Assembly: GCF_051106095.1 (NCBI RefSeq)
Contig: NC_135791.1
Location: 10,454,501 to 10,518,500, forward strand
DNA: 64,000 bases
DNA from: Pogona vitticeps
Lineage: Eukaryota; Chordata; Lepidosauria; Squamata; Agamidae
Direction: 5' to 3'
The notes under the pieces are model-generated. The model had not been told where the DNA came from. It worked only from the letters and a program-made list of their open reading frames with translations, and did not search any database. A program made the position numbers and the translations under genes. Below are positions 1 through 11,200 of this stretch, piece after piece (position 1 is the stretch's first letter; each line of letters begins with the position of its first letter).

Positions 1-2280
1 CATGAGGGATCTCTAGGTGTCTTTGGTAGAAAATAAACCGGGGATCTAATCCCTGCCCTCAAAGTAGGAGAAAGACGACCCATCTCTTCTCTTTTGACCA
101 ACCATAGTGCAGTTTAAAGCACACCCACTCCGTCTCTCAACCTTATAGGCATGCAATGGACTAGAGACCCAAGTCTTCACATGGGTTTGCCATTATCAGT
201 ATTGATGCTGAAGTTGCTGCTGTAGACAGACATAATGTAGTGATGGCTAACACGGTTGCCTGAGTGAACCACAGAGTTGACATCTAGACAAAGGGGCAAT
301 AAGGTAGGAATTGAGTGCTTGACAGGCTGCAGGCTCCCCCCTCTCTCTTATGTTTCACTCAACTTACTAAGTACCAGAGATGGGAAAGGCTGTTTAGGAT
401 GCTAGCAGAGAAAACACCCATAAGCTAGCATGTAAGTCTGGCCTCCAAAGGGTTAACTTACAGGTGGGCTTTTTATACAAAAATAAAGAACATTAGCAGG
501 TATATAAAGACAATCTTCTTGCAAGACAACCGGCCCAGCTCAAGATGAAATGATACATTTCTTAGCTCGTTGGATGTCAGTTAGGATGGAAATGAGTTTG
601 TCCTTTTCTGTTCCCAGGACCACGAATGTAGTTGGCTTGGAAGAGAAAGTAAGGTGAGAGAGTTCATGACTTGATATATTTGCAACAGAGAAAATACAGA
701 GCCTGGGTTTTTGATGACATATTTTCCTTTTTCATGCATTGGACTTACAGGTTTTCAGTGCTTCTACATTGGTAGACTGTCAATATTCATTAATTTAATA
801 CTGAGTATGCTAATGAGGAGGAACTGCTCAATCTCTTCAGGTAGACCTAGAGCCCCATGACCAGCCCTGTCGTCCTCCACGTGGATTCCCTCACTAGCAT
901 TGGGATGGATCTTCATTCCAGTGCCATAGGATCATGGCCACTGCTTGTGGCTTTGGGCAGCTCTCCAGACAAAGGCATCCCAGTTATTTAGGAATGGAGC
1001 AACCTCTCTTCCAAGCCCCTCTCTCCCCAATTCCTGGGCAGGGAAGAGGGCCCAAGGCAAGCAATTCCTCACTGAGTGCCTTCGTGGGGCACCCTAAACC
1101 AGCTGCCTGGAAGCCCCAAATCTGCCTCTCCCTGGCTAAAGACAGGGTAAGCAGAAGTACAACCCTTGCCGCTCACACACACTGTTGGCAAGCCAAGCCA
1201 TTTTGGCAGAGGAGGCAGAGGACCCCACTGAGACCCTCTTGTTCACTGGCAGGAAAAGGACAAGAATGACCACTGAGGGCTCCATCCCTCCAACCCCCCC
1301 CCACCGGGTTGTGGTGGGGCCAGCCCTGACTCCTGGGGTCTCTCCAACAAACACGTCTCACCAACATGTCTCTCCCAGCAGAAATTCTTCCACCACAGGG
1401 GTTAAACTGACCACCAATCTATGGACCGACTGTGAGGATTCCAGCTCTAGAAGCCCAGGATGTCATTTCCCAGATTGGACTCTGCTATAAGGGAGGAGAT
1501 TCCCTGGAGGCTTAGATTCCTTGCCACATGTCTGTCTATTGCCTATGACCATAATGGAGATCTTTAAGCCTTCAGGCCACAGGTAGCCGCAGAGTCTGTT
1601 TTTTCAACCTTTGGAGTGCCCTTCCTCAGTAAAACATCCAGAAAAATAAACCCCCAAAAGGGGAGGGAGAGGAAAGGTTTTCATGTGTCTTGTTTGTTTT
1701 CAAATTGAGAAAGCTGTACCAGAAGGTTCTAGATATGCAAAGATGACATACACCCATCCATCCTCTGAAGCCTTCCTAGCTCTGAGTCACAGGCAAAGTT
1801 CACACTTCAATTTTCTTGCAAGTGAAAATTCTGGGGTTTGCCTGTGGTACTTACTTTATGGAACTTGCTAGGTGCTTGGCCATGGTGTAGGGCCTGGCCC
1901 TGTAATCCCCAGGTTGCCCATTTTGTCCCCATTGGTTCAGAATGGTTTATGACACAGGAAGGGAACTGCAACACACAAGTCTCCAATTTAGAAGAACATA
2001 TAGTACAGCTGTTGTGCTTGCTTTAAATGCTGGACAAACATTTTGAGTTGCTTTAAGTAGTGGAAATGCCACCAACTTGGCCTAGTTCTCTCCAGGCACA
2101 TGCTGGCAGTTAAACCCTGTACATGGGTTCAGATTCATGCTGTGTTCAGTGTCATCAGAGAAGGTACATATGAGTGTTCCCCTTTCCCTTCGTGTCTGGG
2201 ATATTTTCTGGTGCAGAGACGTTGTGAGGATCCAAGGGAAGCGAATTGGAAAAGGGGCGTGCACAGTTCAGCAAAGCACA
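1..2280. other. No gene recognised
   Basis: Several short frames are open on both strands (for example 934-1490), but they overlap each other, lack convincing splice sites and match no family I know. I see no repeat family here that I can name. Confidence 0.4.
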
Positions 2281-2305
2281 TAACCATCTGTGTTCTTCCT
2301 CACAG

Positions 2306-2511
2306 GTAGCTAACTTTGCAACAACGGAGAAAGATGACACTGAGCTGGAGGAGAGGTCTCTCAGGAGAGCTATTATCCCCCAGGAGCAAAGACAGAAAGT
2401 GGAGGAGGAGGAGCGACAGAAGGAACTTGAAGAGAGAGAGAGAGAGAGAGAGTATTCCAATTTCCTGTGCAGCGAGAAGAAAACAACTCACTGATCGAGG
2501 ATCTTGAGGAG
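2306..2511 (+). other. Candidate exon with glutamate/arginine-rich coiled-coil-like sequence
   Basis: A pyrimidine-rich tract and CACAG precede 2306, and GAG|GTAAGT follows 2511, so both ends look like splice sites. The frame from 2306 reads VANFATTEKDDTELEERS and then a charged Glu/Arg/Lys stretch typical of a coiled coil, but it meets a stop at 2492-2494 before the donor. A (GA)n run at about 2431-2452 lies inside and could have shifted the frame. It lies about 430 bp upstream of the first CNNM-like exon. I do not recognise it as part of CNNM, and it may be unrelated to the array. Confidence 0.25.
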
Positions 2512-2940
2512 GTAAGTAGCAAAAAACAAGAAGACAAAACAACCCATGGGTGGAAGCTCCAGAAAGTCCCCATTCCCAACAAGTTAGGAAGTTAGAGAAG
2601 GAGTTCCCGGGGGTCTTTTCCAAATTACCTGGAAGAACTAATAAAGTACATTTGAAATAAAGTACATCAAGAGCATTTGCAGTAAAAATACAGTGCTGTA
2701 TAATGTTTATATAATATTGGTACATTGAGAAATTCCCGAGACTTGTTGGCACATATGGTGGTAATAGTTATGGTAAAATACAGTTTCAGTATCCTCCCGT
2801 ATCACTTCTAGTAGAAACCTGTAATTGTAAGATGCTTGCATCCTTTTTCTGCTCACTGCAGTGTTCACACAGCCCCAGCTGCAATCATCTTTGGCAGCCC
2901 TGGCACTGCCGACTAGCCTTTTTCCCTTCTTCCTTTGCAG

Positions 2941-3253
2941 TGGACAACCGTACTAAAGGAAAACTCAGCAGCAGGAGGAAATGGGATTTCTCTGTGTTCA
3001 AGGGGAATTACGAAACAAAGATCTCGCCTCAGCTCCTCTTGGCTGCCCCTCGATTCCTCGGATCCTCTCTCTGGATCTTGCAGAGGAAATGCCATTTTCT
3101 CCAGATCTCCTCTCAGAAAAGTACATGCAGCGTCTCCTAAAACACCAGGATGTGATCTGTGAGCTGCGATTTGATGTGGAGCACAAGGACTCCCCACACC
3201 ATTACCAGTATGAAAATACCAAACAGGCTGACTACTTCATCCTCATTTTAAAG
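2941..3253 (+). pseudogene. CNNM4-like exon A, first copy of the array
   Basis: CNNM proteins are magnesium transport membrane proteins with a C-terminal cyclic-nucleotide-binding-homology domain. This exon reads [20 protein letters not shown] and continues to [14 protein letters not shown]. In a second frame it continues AEEMPFSPDLLSEKYMQRLL and ends ADYFILIL. These blocks follow the order of the CNNM domain (from memory: [62 protein letters not shown]). Between RFL and AEEM lie 20 extra bases (3060-3079) with a GGATC-GGATC internal repeat, which break the frame; removing them by eye restores the CNNM order. The expected donor after ILIL is absent. This copy looks nearest the ancestral form (KGNYETK rather than KGIYETK). 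I call it a host-gene pseudoexon, but an unusual splice form cannot be excluded. Confidence 0.75.
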
Positions 3254-3383
3254 ATACGTTGTGTAGTCTATGTAGATCTGCCCATTAGCCAAGAAAAAGC
3301 ACATGCCCTGCATCCTATAAAGAGGGAGGAATTGGTCCAATTAGTGTCTTAACACTAACACATTAAATTTGCCTTTCTATTAC

Positions 3384-3429
3384 AGGGGAAGGTGGAGGTA
3401 GAAGCTTTTAAGGAGAAGATGAAATTCTA
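3384..3429 (+). pseudogene. CNNM-like exon B truncated by the minisatellite
   Basis: After the acceptor CTATTACAG the sequence reads GKVEVEAFKEKMKF, corresponding to CNNM [14 protein letters not shown]. The frame then ends in TAA where the minisatellite begins (CTAAGGAAAGCC). In an intact CNNM domain the next residues would be E/K-N/T-G-x-FSYYG. The minisatellite therefore interrupts the domain exactly between MKF and the NGPFSYY block. The same junction occurs in the other units. Confidence 0.7.
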
Positions 3430-4860
3430 AGGAAAGCCAGCGGCCGAAGACTGGCTCCAGGATTGAAGAAACTGACCTCCTGAGCGCTAACTCTAAGGAG
3501 ACCGATCTGCCCAGGCTGGAGTTTGCCGGCAGCAATACTGCTGCTAAGGAAACCCAGCAGCAAAAGACTGCCTCCAGGATTGAAAAAACTGACCTCCTGA
3601 GCGCTAACTGTAAGGAGACCGATCTGCCCAGGCTGGAGGTTGCAGGCAGCAGTACTGCTGCTAAGGAAATCCTATGGCCGAAGACTGGCTCCAGCATTGA
3701 AAAATCTGACCTCCTGAGCTCAAAGAAGACAGGTATGCCCAGGGTGGAGATCGCAGGCAGGAATACTGCTGCTAAGGAAAGCCAGCGGCATAAGACTGCC
3801 TCCAGCACCAAGGGATCTGACCTTCCAAGTGCTGAGAAGAAGGTTATGCCCAGGCAGGAGACTAAAGTGAGCAATACTGCTGCTGCTTCTAAGAACAGCC
3901 AGCGGCTGAGGACTGTCTCCAGCACCAAGGAATCTGACCTTCCAAGTGCTGAGAAGAAGGTTATGCCCAGGCAGGAGACTAAAGGGAGCAATACTGCTGC
4001 TGCTTCTAAGAACAGCCAGCGGCTGAGGACTGTCTCCAGCACCAAGGGATCTGACCTTCCAAGTGCAGAGAAGAAGGTTATGCCCAGGCAGGAGACTAAA
4101 GTGAGCAATACTGCTGCTGCTCCTAAGAACAGCCAGCGGCTGAGGACTGTCTCCAGCACCAAGGGATCTGACCTTCCAAGTGCTGAGAAGAAGGTTATGC
4201 CCAGGCAGGAGACTAAAGGGAGCAATACTGCTGCTGCTTCTAAGAACAGCCAGCGGCTGAGGACTGTCTCCAGCACCAAGGGATCTGACCTTCCAAGTGC
4301 TGAGAAGAAGGTTATGCCCAGGCAGGAGACTGAAGGGAGCAATACTGCTGCTGCTTCAAAGAACAGCCAGCGGCTGAAAACTGCCTCCAGCACCAAGGAA
4401 TCTGACCTTCCAAGTGCTGAGAAGAAGGTTATGCCCAGGCAGGAGACTGAAGGGAGCAATACTGCTGCTGCTTCTAAGAACAGCCAGCGGCTGAAGACTG
4501 CCTCCAGCACCAAGGAATCTGACCTTCCGAGTGCTGAGAAGAAGGTGATGCCCAGGCTGGAGGTTGCAGGGAGCAATACTGCTGCTAAGGAAAGCCAGGG
4601 GCCAAAGAGTGCCTCCAGGATTGAGAAACATGATCTCCCAAGCGCTGAGAAGACGGTTATGCCCAGGCTGGAGGTTGCAGGCAGCAATACTGCTGCTAAG
4701 GAAAGCCAGCAGCCAAAGACGGCCTCCAGCATTGAAAAAAACTGACTTCCTGCGCGCGAACTGTACGGAGACCGATCTGCCCAGGCTGGAGGTTGCAGGG
4801 AGCAATACTGCTGCTAAGGAAAGCCAGCGGCCAAAGACTGCCTCCAGCATTGAGAAACAT
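3430..4860 (+). repeat. Protein-like minisatellite, 37- and 39-codon repeats
   Basis: The tract carries repeats of 111 bp (37 codons) and, at about 3840-4550, a variant of 117 bp (39 codons). One frame is open from 3735 to 4745 (336 codons). Each 37-codon period has the landmarks MPRLEVAGSNTAAKESQ, then TASSIEK, then DLPSAEKTV. The 39-codon variant has MPRQETKGSNTAAASKNSQ and SSTKGSDLPSAEKKV. It is rich in Ser, Ala, Lys and Glu and looks disordered. All periods are multiples of three and substitutions are largely conservative, as expected of sequence that was once translated, although unequal crossing-over of an open repeat could give the same look. The minus strand is also open for 450 codons here as a consequence of the periodicity. 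Confidence 0.75.
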
Positions 4861-5060
4861 GACCTCATGAGCCCAAACTGTAAGAAGACAGATATGCCCA
4901 TGGTGGACATCAGATTCTCCATAGAGAGGGTATCGGTCCAGGAGCAGACCAAGATTACAGTCAGCCAGTCAGTCAATCAATCAAATTTTAATTTAATAAC
5001 GCTAACACCTTAGCGTATTAAAGTGTTTGCCTTTCTGTTATCTTTTGCCTTTTTTTACAG
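4861..5060 (+). other. Tail of long unit: minisatellite exit and short intron-like spacer
   Basis: After the last 111-bp repeat the frame runs through MSPNCKKTDMPMVDIRFSIE and on to QSNFNLITLTP before stopping near 5013. It is followed by TA-rich sequence and a strong pyrimidine tract ending TTTTTTACAG at 5060. The same tail recurs at about 14460-14661, 16860-17053 and 18090-18285, marking the long-unit class. Confidence 0.6.
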
Positions 5061-5160
5061 GGGAAGGTGGAGACAGAAACATACAAGGAGAACATGACAT
5101 TTGAAAATGGACCTTTTTCTTATTACAGAGTCATGGCCTTCGGTTCACATTTCCCAGCAG
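5061..5160 (+). pseudogene. CNNM-like exon B', long-unit copy 1
   Basis: An acceptor-like TTTTTTACAG precedes the exon and GTAACC follows. It reads [14 protein letters not shown], then [20 protein letters not shown], closely matching the CNNM block [29 protein letters not shown]. Unlike exon B it is not split by the minisatellite and is open throughout. The usual Gly after SYY is Arg. It sits about 60 bp before the next exon A acceptor, so the order B' then A is scrambled relative to a normal CNNM gene, as expected at a tandem-duplication junction. Confidence 0.65.
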
Positions 5161-5220
5161 GTAACCATCTTTGGCAACTCTGGTACTGATGACTAGCCCT
5201 TTTGCCTTCTTACTTTGCAG

Positions 5221-8200
5221 TGGAAAATCGCACTAAAGGAAAAGTCAGCAGCAGGAGGAAATGGGATTTCTCTGTGTTTAAGGGGAATTACGAAACAAAG
5301 ATCTCGCCTCAGCTCCTCTTGGCTGCCCCTCGATTCCTCAGATCCTTTCTCTGGATCTTGCAGAGGAAATGCCATTTTCTCCAGATCTCCTCTCAGAAAA
5401 GTACATGCAGCATCTCCTAAAACACCGGGATGTGATCTGTGAGCTGCGATTTGATATGGAGCAGAAGGACTCCCCCACCATTACCTGTATGAAAATACCA
5501 AACAGGCTGACTACTTCATCCTCATTTTGAAGATACGTTGAGCAGTCTCTGTAGATCTGCCCAATAGCCAAGAAAAAGCACATGCCCTGCATCATATAAA
5601 GAGGGAGGAATTGGTCCAATTAGTGTCTTAACAATAACAAATTAAATTTGCCTTTCAATTACAGGGGAAAGTGGAGGTAGAAGCTTTTAAGGAGAAGATG
5701 AAATTCTAAGGAAAGCCAGCGGCCGAAGACTGGCTCCAGGCTTGAAAACAATGACCTCCTGAGCGCTAACTCTAAGGAGACCGATCTGCCCAGGCTGGAG
5801 ATCGCAGGCAGCAATACTGCTGCTAAGGAAAGCCAACAGCCAAAGACTGCCAGCAGCATTGAAACAACTGACCTCCCAAGCGCTGAGAATACGGTTATGC
5901 CCAGGCTGGAGGTTGCAGGGAGCAATACTGCTGCTACGGAAAGCCAGCAGCCAAAGACTGCCAGCAGCATTGAAAAAACTGACCTCCCAAGCGCTGAGAA
6001 GACGCTGGTATTGATGACTAGCCCTTTTGCCTTCTTCTTTCGCAGTGGACAATCGCATTAAACAAAAAGTCAGCAGCAGGAGGAAATGGGATTTCTCTGT
6101 GTTCAAGGGGATTTATGAAACAAAGATCTCGCCTCAGCTCCTCTTGGCTGCCCCTCGATTCCTCGGATCCTTTCTCTGGATCTTGCAGAGGAAATGCCAT
6201 TTTCTCCAGATCTCCTCTCAGAAAAGTACATGCAGCGTCTCCTAAAACACCGGGAGGTGATCTGTGAGCTGCGATTTGATGTGGAGCACAAGGACTCCCC
6301 CCACCATTACCTCTATGAAAATACCAAACAGGCTGACTACTTCATCCTCATTTTGAAGATACGTTGAGCAGTCTCTGTAGATCTGCCCATTAGCCAAGAA
6401 AAAGCACATGCCCTGCATCATATAAAGAGGGAGGAATTGGTCCAATTAGTGTCCTAACACTAACAAATTAAATTTGCCTTTCAATTACAGGGGAAGGTGG
6501 AGGTAGAAGCTTTTAAGGAGAAGATGAAATTCTAAGGAAAGCCAGCGGCCGAAGACTGGCTCCAGGATTGAAAACACTGACCTCCTGAGCCCTAACTCTA
6601 AGGAGACGGATCTGCCCAGGCTGGAGATCGCAGGCAGCAATACTGCTGCTAAGGAAAGCCAGCGGCCAAAGACTGCCTCCAGCATTGAAAAAACTGACCT
6701 CCCAAGTGCTGAGAAGACGCTGGTACTGATGACTAGCCCTTTTGACTTCTTCTTTCACAGTGGACAATCGCACTAAACAAAAAGTCAGCAGCAGGAGGAA
6801 ATGGGATTTCTCTGTGTTCAAGGGGATTTATGAAACAAAGATCTCGCCTCAGCTCCTCTTGGCTGCCCCTCGATTCCTCGGATCCTTTCTCTGGATCTTG
6901 CAGAGGAAATGCCATTTTCTCCAGATCTCCTCTCAGAAAAGTACATGCAGCGTCTCCTAAAACACCAGGATGTGATCTGTGAGCTGCGATTTGATGTGGA
7001 GCACAAGGACTCCCCCCACCATTACCTCTATGAAAATACCGAACAGGCTGACTACTTCATCCTCATTTTGAAGATACGTTGAGCAGTCTCTGTAGATCTG
7101 CCCATTAGCCAAGAAAAAGCACATGCCCTGCATCCTATAAAGAGGGAGGAATTGGTCCAATTAGTGTCCTAACACTAACAATTTAAATTTGCCTTTCAAT
7201 TACAGGGGAAGGTGGAGGTAGAAGCTTTTAAGGAGAAGATGAAATTCTAAGGAAAGCCAGGGGGGGAAGACTGGCTCCAAGATTGAAAACACTGACCTCC
7301 TGAGCGCTAACTCTAAGGAGACCGATCTGCCCAGGCTGGAGATCGCAGGCAGCAATACTGCTGCTAAGGAAAGCCAACAGCCAAAGACTGCCAGCAGCAT
7401 TGAAACAACTGACCTCCCAAGCGCTGAGAAGACGGTTATGCCCAGGCTGGAGGTTGCAGGGAGCAATACTGCTGCTAAGGAAAGCCAGCGGCCAAAGACT
7501 GCCTCCAGCATTGAAAAAACTGACCTCCCAAGTGCTGAGAAGACGCTGGTGCTGATGACTAGCCCTTTTGCCTTCTTCTTTCGCAGTGGACAATCGCACT
7601 AAAGAAAAAGTCAGCAGCAGGAGGAAATGGGATTTCTCTGCGTTCAAGGGGATTTATGAAACAAAGATCTCGCCTCAGCTCCTCTTGGCTGCCCCTCGAT
7701 TCCTCGGATCCTTTCTCTGGATCTTGCAGAGGTAATGCCATTTTCTCCAGATCTCCTCTCAGAAAAGTACATGCAGCGTCTCCTAAAACACCGGGAGGTG
7801 ATCTGTGAGCTGCGATTTGATGTGGAGCACAAGGACTCCCCCCACCATTACCTCTATGAAAATACCAAACAGGCTGACTACTTCATCCTCATTTTGAAGA
7901 TACGTTGAGCAGTCTCTGTAGATCTGCCCATTAGCCAAGAAAAAGCACATGCCCTGCATCATATAAAGAGGGAGGAATTGGTCCAATTAGTGTCCTAACA
8001 CTAACAAATTAAATTTGCCTTTCAATTACAGGGGAAGGTGGAGGTAGAAGCTTTTAAGGAGAAGATGAAATTCTAAGGAAAGCCAGCGGCCGAAGACTGG
8101 CTCCAGGATTGAAAACACTGACCTCCTGAGCCCTAACTCTAAGGAGACGGATCTGCCCAGGCTGGAGATCGCAGGCAGCAATACTGCTGCTAAGGAAAGC

Positions 8201-11200
8201 CAGCGGCCAAAGACTGCCTCCAGCATTGAAAAAACTGACCTCCCAAGTGCTGAGAAGACGCTGGTACTGATGACTAGCCCTTTTGACTTCTTCTTTCACA
8301 GTGGACAATCGCACTAAACAAAAAGTCAGCAGCAGGAGGAAATGGGATTTCTCTGTGTTCAAGGGGATTTATGAAACAAAGATCTCGCCTCAGCTCCTCT
8401 TGGCTGCCCCTCGATTCCTCGGATCCTTTCTCTGGATCTTGCAGAGGAAATGCCATTTTCTCCAGATCTCCTCTCAGAAAAGTACATGCAGCGTCTCCTA
8501 AAACACCAGGATGTGATCTGTGAGCTGCGATTTGATGTGGAGCACAAGGACTCCCCCCACCATTACCTCTATGAAAATACCGAACAGGCTGACTACTTCA
8601 TCCTCATTTTGAAGATACGTTGAGCAGTCTCTGTAGATCTGCCCATTAGCCAAGAAAAAGCACATGCCCTGCATCCTATAAAGAGGGAGGAATTGGTCCA
8701 ATTAGTGTCCTAACACTAACAATTTAAATTTGCCTTTCAATTACAGGGGAAGGTGGAGGTAGAAGCTTTTAAGGAGAAGATGAAATTCTAAGGAAAGCCA
8801 GGGGGGGAAGACTGGCTCCAAGATTGAAAACACTGACCTCCTGAGCGCTAACTCTAAGGAGACCGATCTGCCCAGGCTGGAGATCGCAGGCAGCAATACT
8901 GCTGCTAAGGAAAGCCAACAGCCAAAGACTGCCAGCAGCATTGAAACAACTGACCTCCCAAGCGCTGAGAAGACGGTTATGCCCAGGCTGGAGGTTGCAG
9001 GGAGCAATACTGCTGCTAAGGAAAGCCAGCGGCCAAAGACTGCCTCCAGCATTGAAAAAACTGACCTCCCAAGTGCTGAGAAGACGCTGGTGCTGATGAC
9101 TAGCCCTTTTGCCTTCTTCTTTCGCAGTGGACAATCGCACTAAAGAAAAAGTCAGCAGCAGGAGGAAATGGGATTTCTCTGCGTTCAAGGGGATTTATGA
9201 AACAAAGATCTCGCCTCAGCTCCTCTTGGCTGCCCCTCGATTCCTCGGATCCTTTCTCTGGATCTTGCAGAGGTAATGCCATTTTCTCCAGATCTCCTCT
9301 CAGAAAAGTACATGCAGCGTCTCCTAAAACACCGGGATGTGATCTGTGAGCTGCGATTTGATGTGGAGCACAAGGACTCCCCCCACCATTACCTCTATGA
9401 AAATACCAAACAGGCTGACTACTTCATCCTCATTTTGAAGATACGTTGAGCAGTCTCTGTAGATCTGCCCATTAGCCAAGAAAAAGCACATGCCCTGCAT
9501 CATATAAAGAGGGAGGAATTGGTCCAATTAGTGTCTTAACACTAACAAATTAAATTTGCCTTTCAATTACAGGGGAAGGTGGAGGTAGAAGCTTTTAAGG
9601 AGAAGATGAAATTCTAAGGAAAGCCAGCGGCCAAAGACTGGCTCCAGGATTGAAAACACTGACCTCCGGAGCCCTAACTCTAAGGAGACCGATCTGCCCA
9701 GGCTGGAGATCGCAGGCAGCAATACTGCTGCTAAGGAAAGCCAGCGGCCAAAGACTGCCAGCAGCATTGAAACAACTGACCTCCCAAGCGCTGAGAAGAC
9801 GGTTATGCCCAGGCTGGAGGTTGCAGGGAGCAATACTGCTGCTAAGGAAAGCCAGCGGCCAAAGACTGCCTCCAGCATTGAAACAACTGACCTCCCAAGC
9901 GCTGAGAAGACGGTTATGCCCAGGCTGGAGGTTGCAGGGAGCAATACTGCCGCTAAGGAAAGCCAGCGGCCAAAGACTGCCTCCAGCATTGAAAAAACTG
10001 ACCTCCCAAGTGCTGAGAAGACGCTGGTACTGATGACTAGCCCTTTTGCCTTCTTCTTTCGCAGTGGACAATCGCACTAAAGAAAAAGTCAGCAGCAGGA
10101 AGAAATGGGATTTCTCTGTGTTCAAGGGGATTTATGAAACAAAGATCTCGCCTCAGCTCCTCTTGGCTGCCCCTCGATTCCTCGGATCCTTTCTCTGGAT
10201 CTTGCAGAGGTAATGCCATTTTCTCCAGATCTCCTCTCAGAAAAGTACATGCAGCGTCTCCTAAAACACCGGGATGTGATCTGTGAGCTGCGATATGATG
10301 TGGAGCACAAGGACTCCCCCCACCATTACCTCTATGAAAATACCAAACAGGCTGACTACTTCTTCCTCATTTTGAAGATACGTTGAGCAATCTCTGTAGA
10401 TCTGCCCATTAGCCAAGAAAAAGCACATGCCCTGCATCATATAAAGAGGGAGGAATTGGTCCAATTAGTGTCTTAACACTAACAAATTAAATTTGCCTTT
10501 CAATTACAGGGGAAAGTGGAGGTAGAAGCTTTTAGGGAGAAGATGAAATTCTAAGGAAAGCCAGCGGCCGAAGACTGGCTCCAGGCTTGAAAACAATGAC
10601 CTCCTGAGCGCTAACTCTAAGGAGACCGATCTGCCCAGGCTGGAGATCGCAGGCAGCAATACTGCTGCTAAGGAAAGCCAACAGCCAAAGACTGCCAGCA
10701 GCATTGAAACAACTGACCTCCCAAGCGCTGAGAAGACGGTTATGCCCAGGCTGGAGGTTGCAGGGAGCAATACTGCTGCTAAGGAAAGCCAGCGGCCAAA
10801 GACTGCCAGCAGCATTGAAAAAACTGACCTCCCAAGCGCTGAGAAGACGGTTATGCCCAGGCTGGAGGTTGCAGGGAGCAATACTGCTGCTAAGGAAAGC
10901 CAGCGGCCAAACACTGCCAGCAGCATTGAAAAAACTGACCTCCCAAGCGCTGAGAAGACGCTGGTATTGATGACTAGCCCTTTTGCCTTCTTCTTTCGCA
11001 GTGGACAATCGCATTAAACAAAAAGTCAGCAGCAGGAGGAAATGGGATTTCTCTGTGTTCAAGGGGATTTATGAAACAAAGATCTCGCCTCAGCTCCTCT
11101 TGGCTGCCCCTCGATTCCTCGGATCCTTTCTCTGGATCTTGCAGAGGAAATGCCATTTTCTCCAGATCTCCTCTCAGAAAAGTACATGCAGCGTCTCCTA

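Noticed and set aside
2082-2752. Several overlapping frames on both strands
   Set aside because: Driven by the (GA)n-rich purine stretch at 2,395-2,452; leucine/serine-rich on the minus strand, no family match.
3380-4732. 450-codon minus-strand frame in the minisatellite
   Set aside because: Antisense of the 111/117-bp repeats. Any repeat whose length is a multiple of three and lacks stops in one frame opens for long distances. The hydrophobic repeats it encodes match nothing, and the CNNM homology is on the plus strand.
9650-10033. Plus-strand frames in other phases of the minisatellite (ALRRRLCPGWRLQGAILLL-type repeats)
   Set aside because: Shadow frames of the same repeats; they start and stop inconsistently between units.
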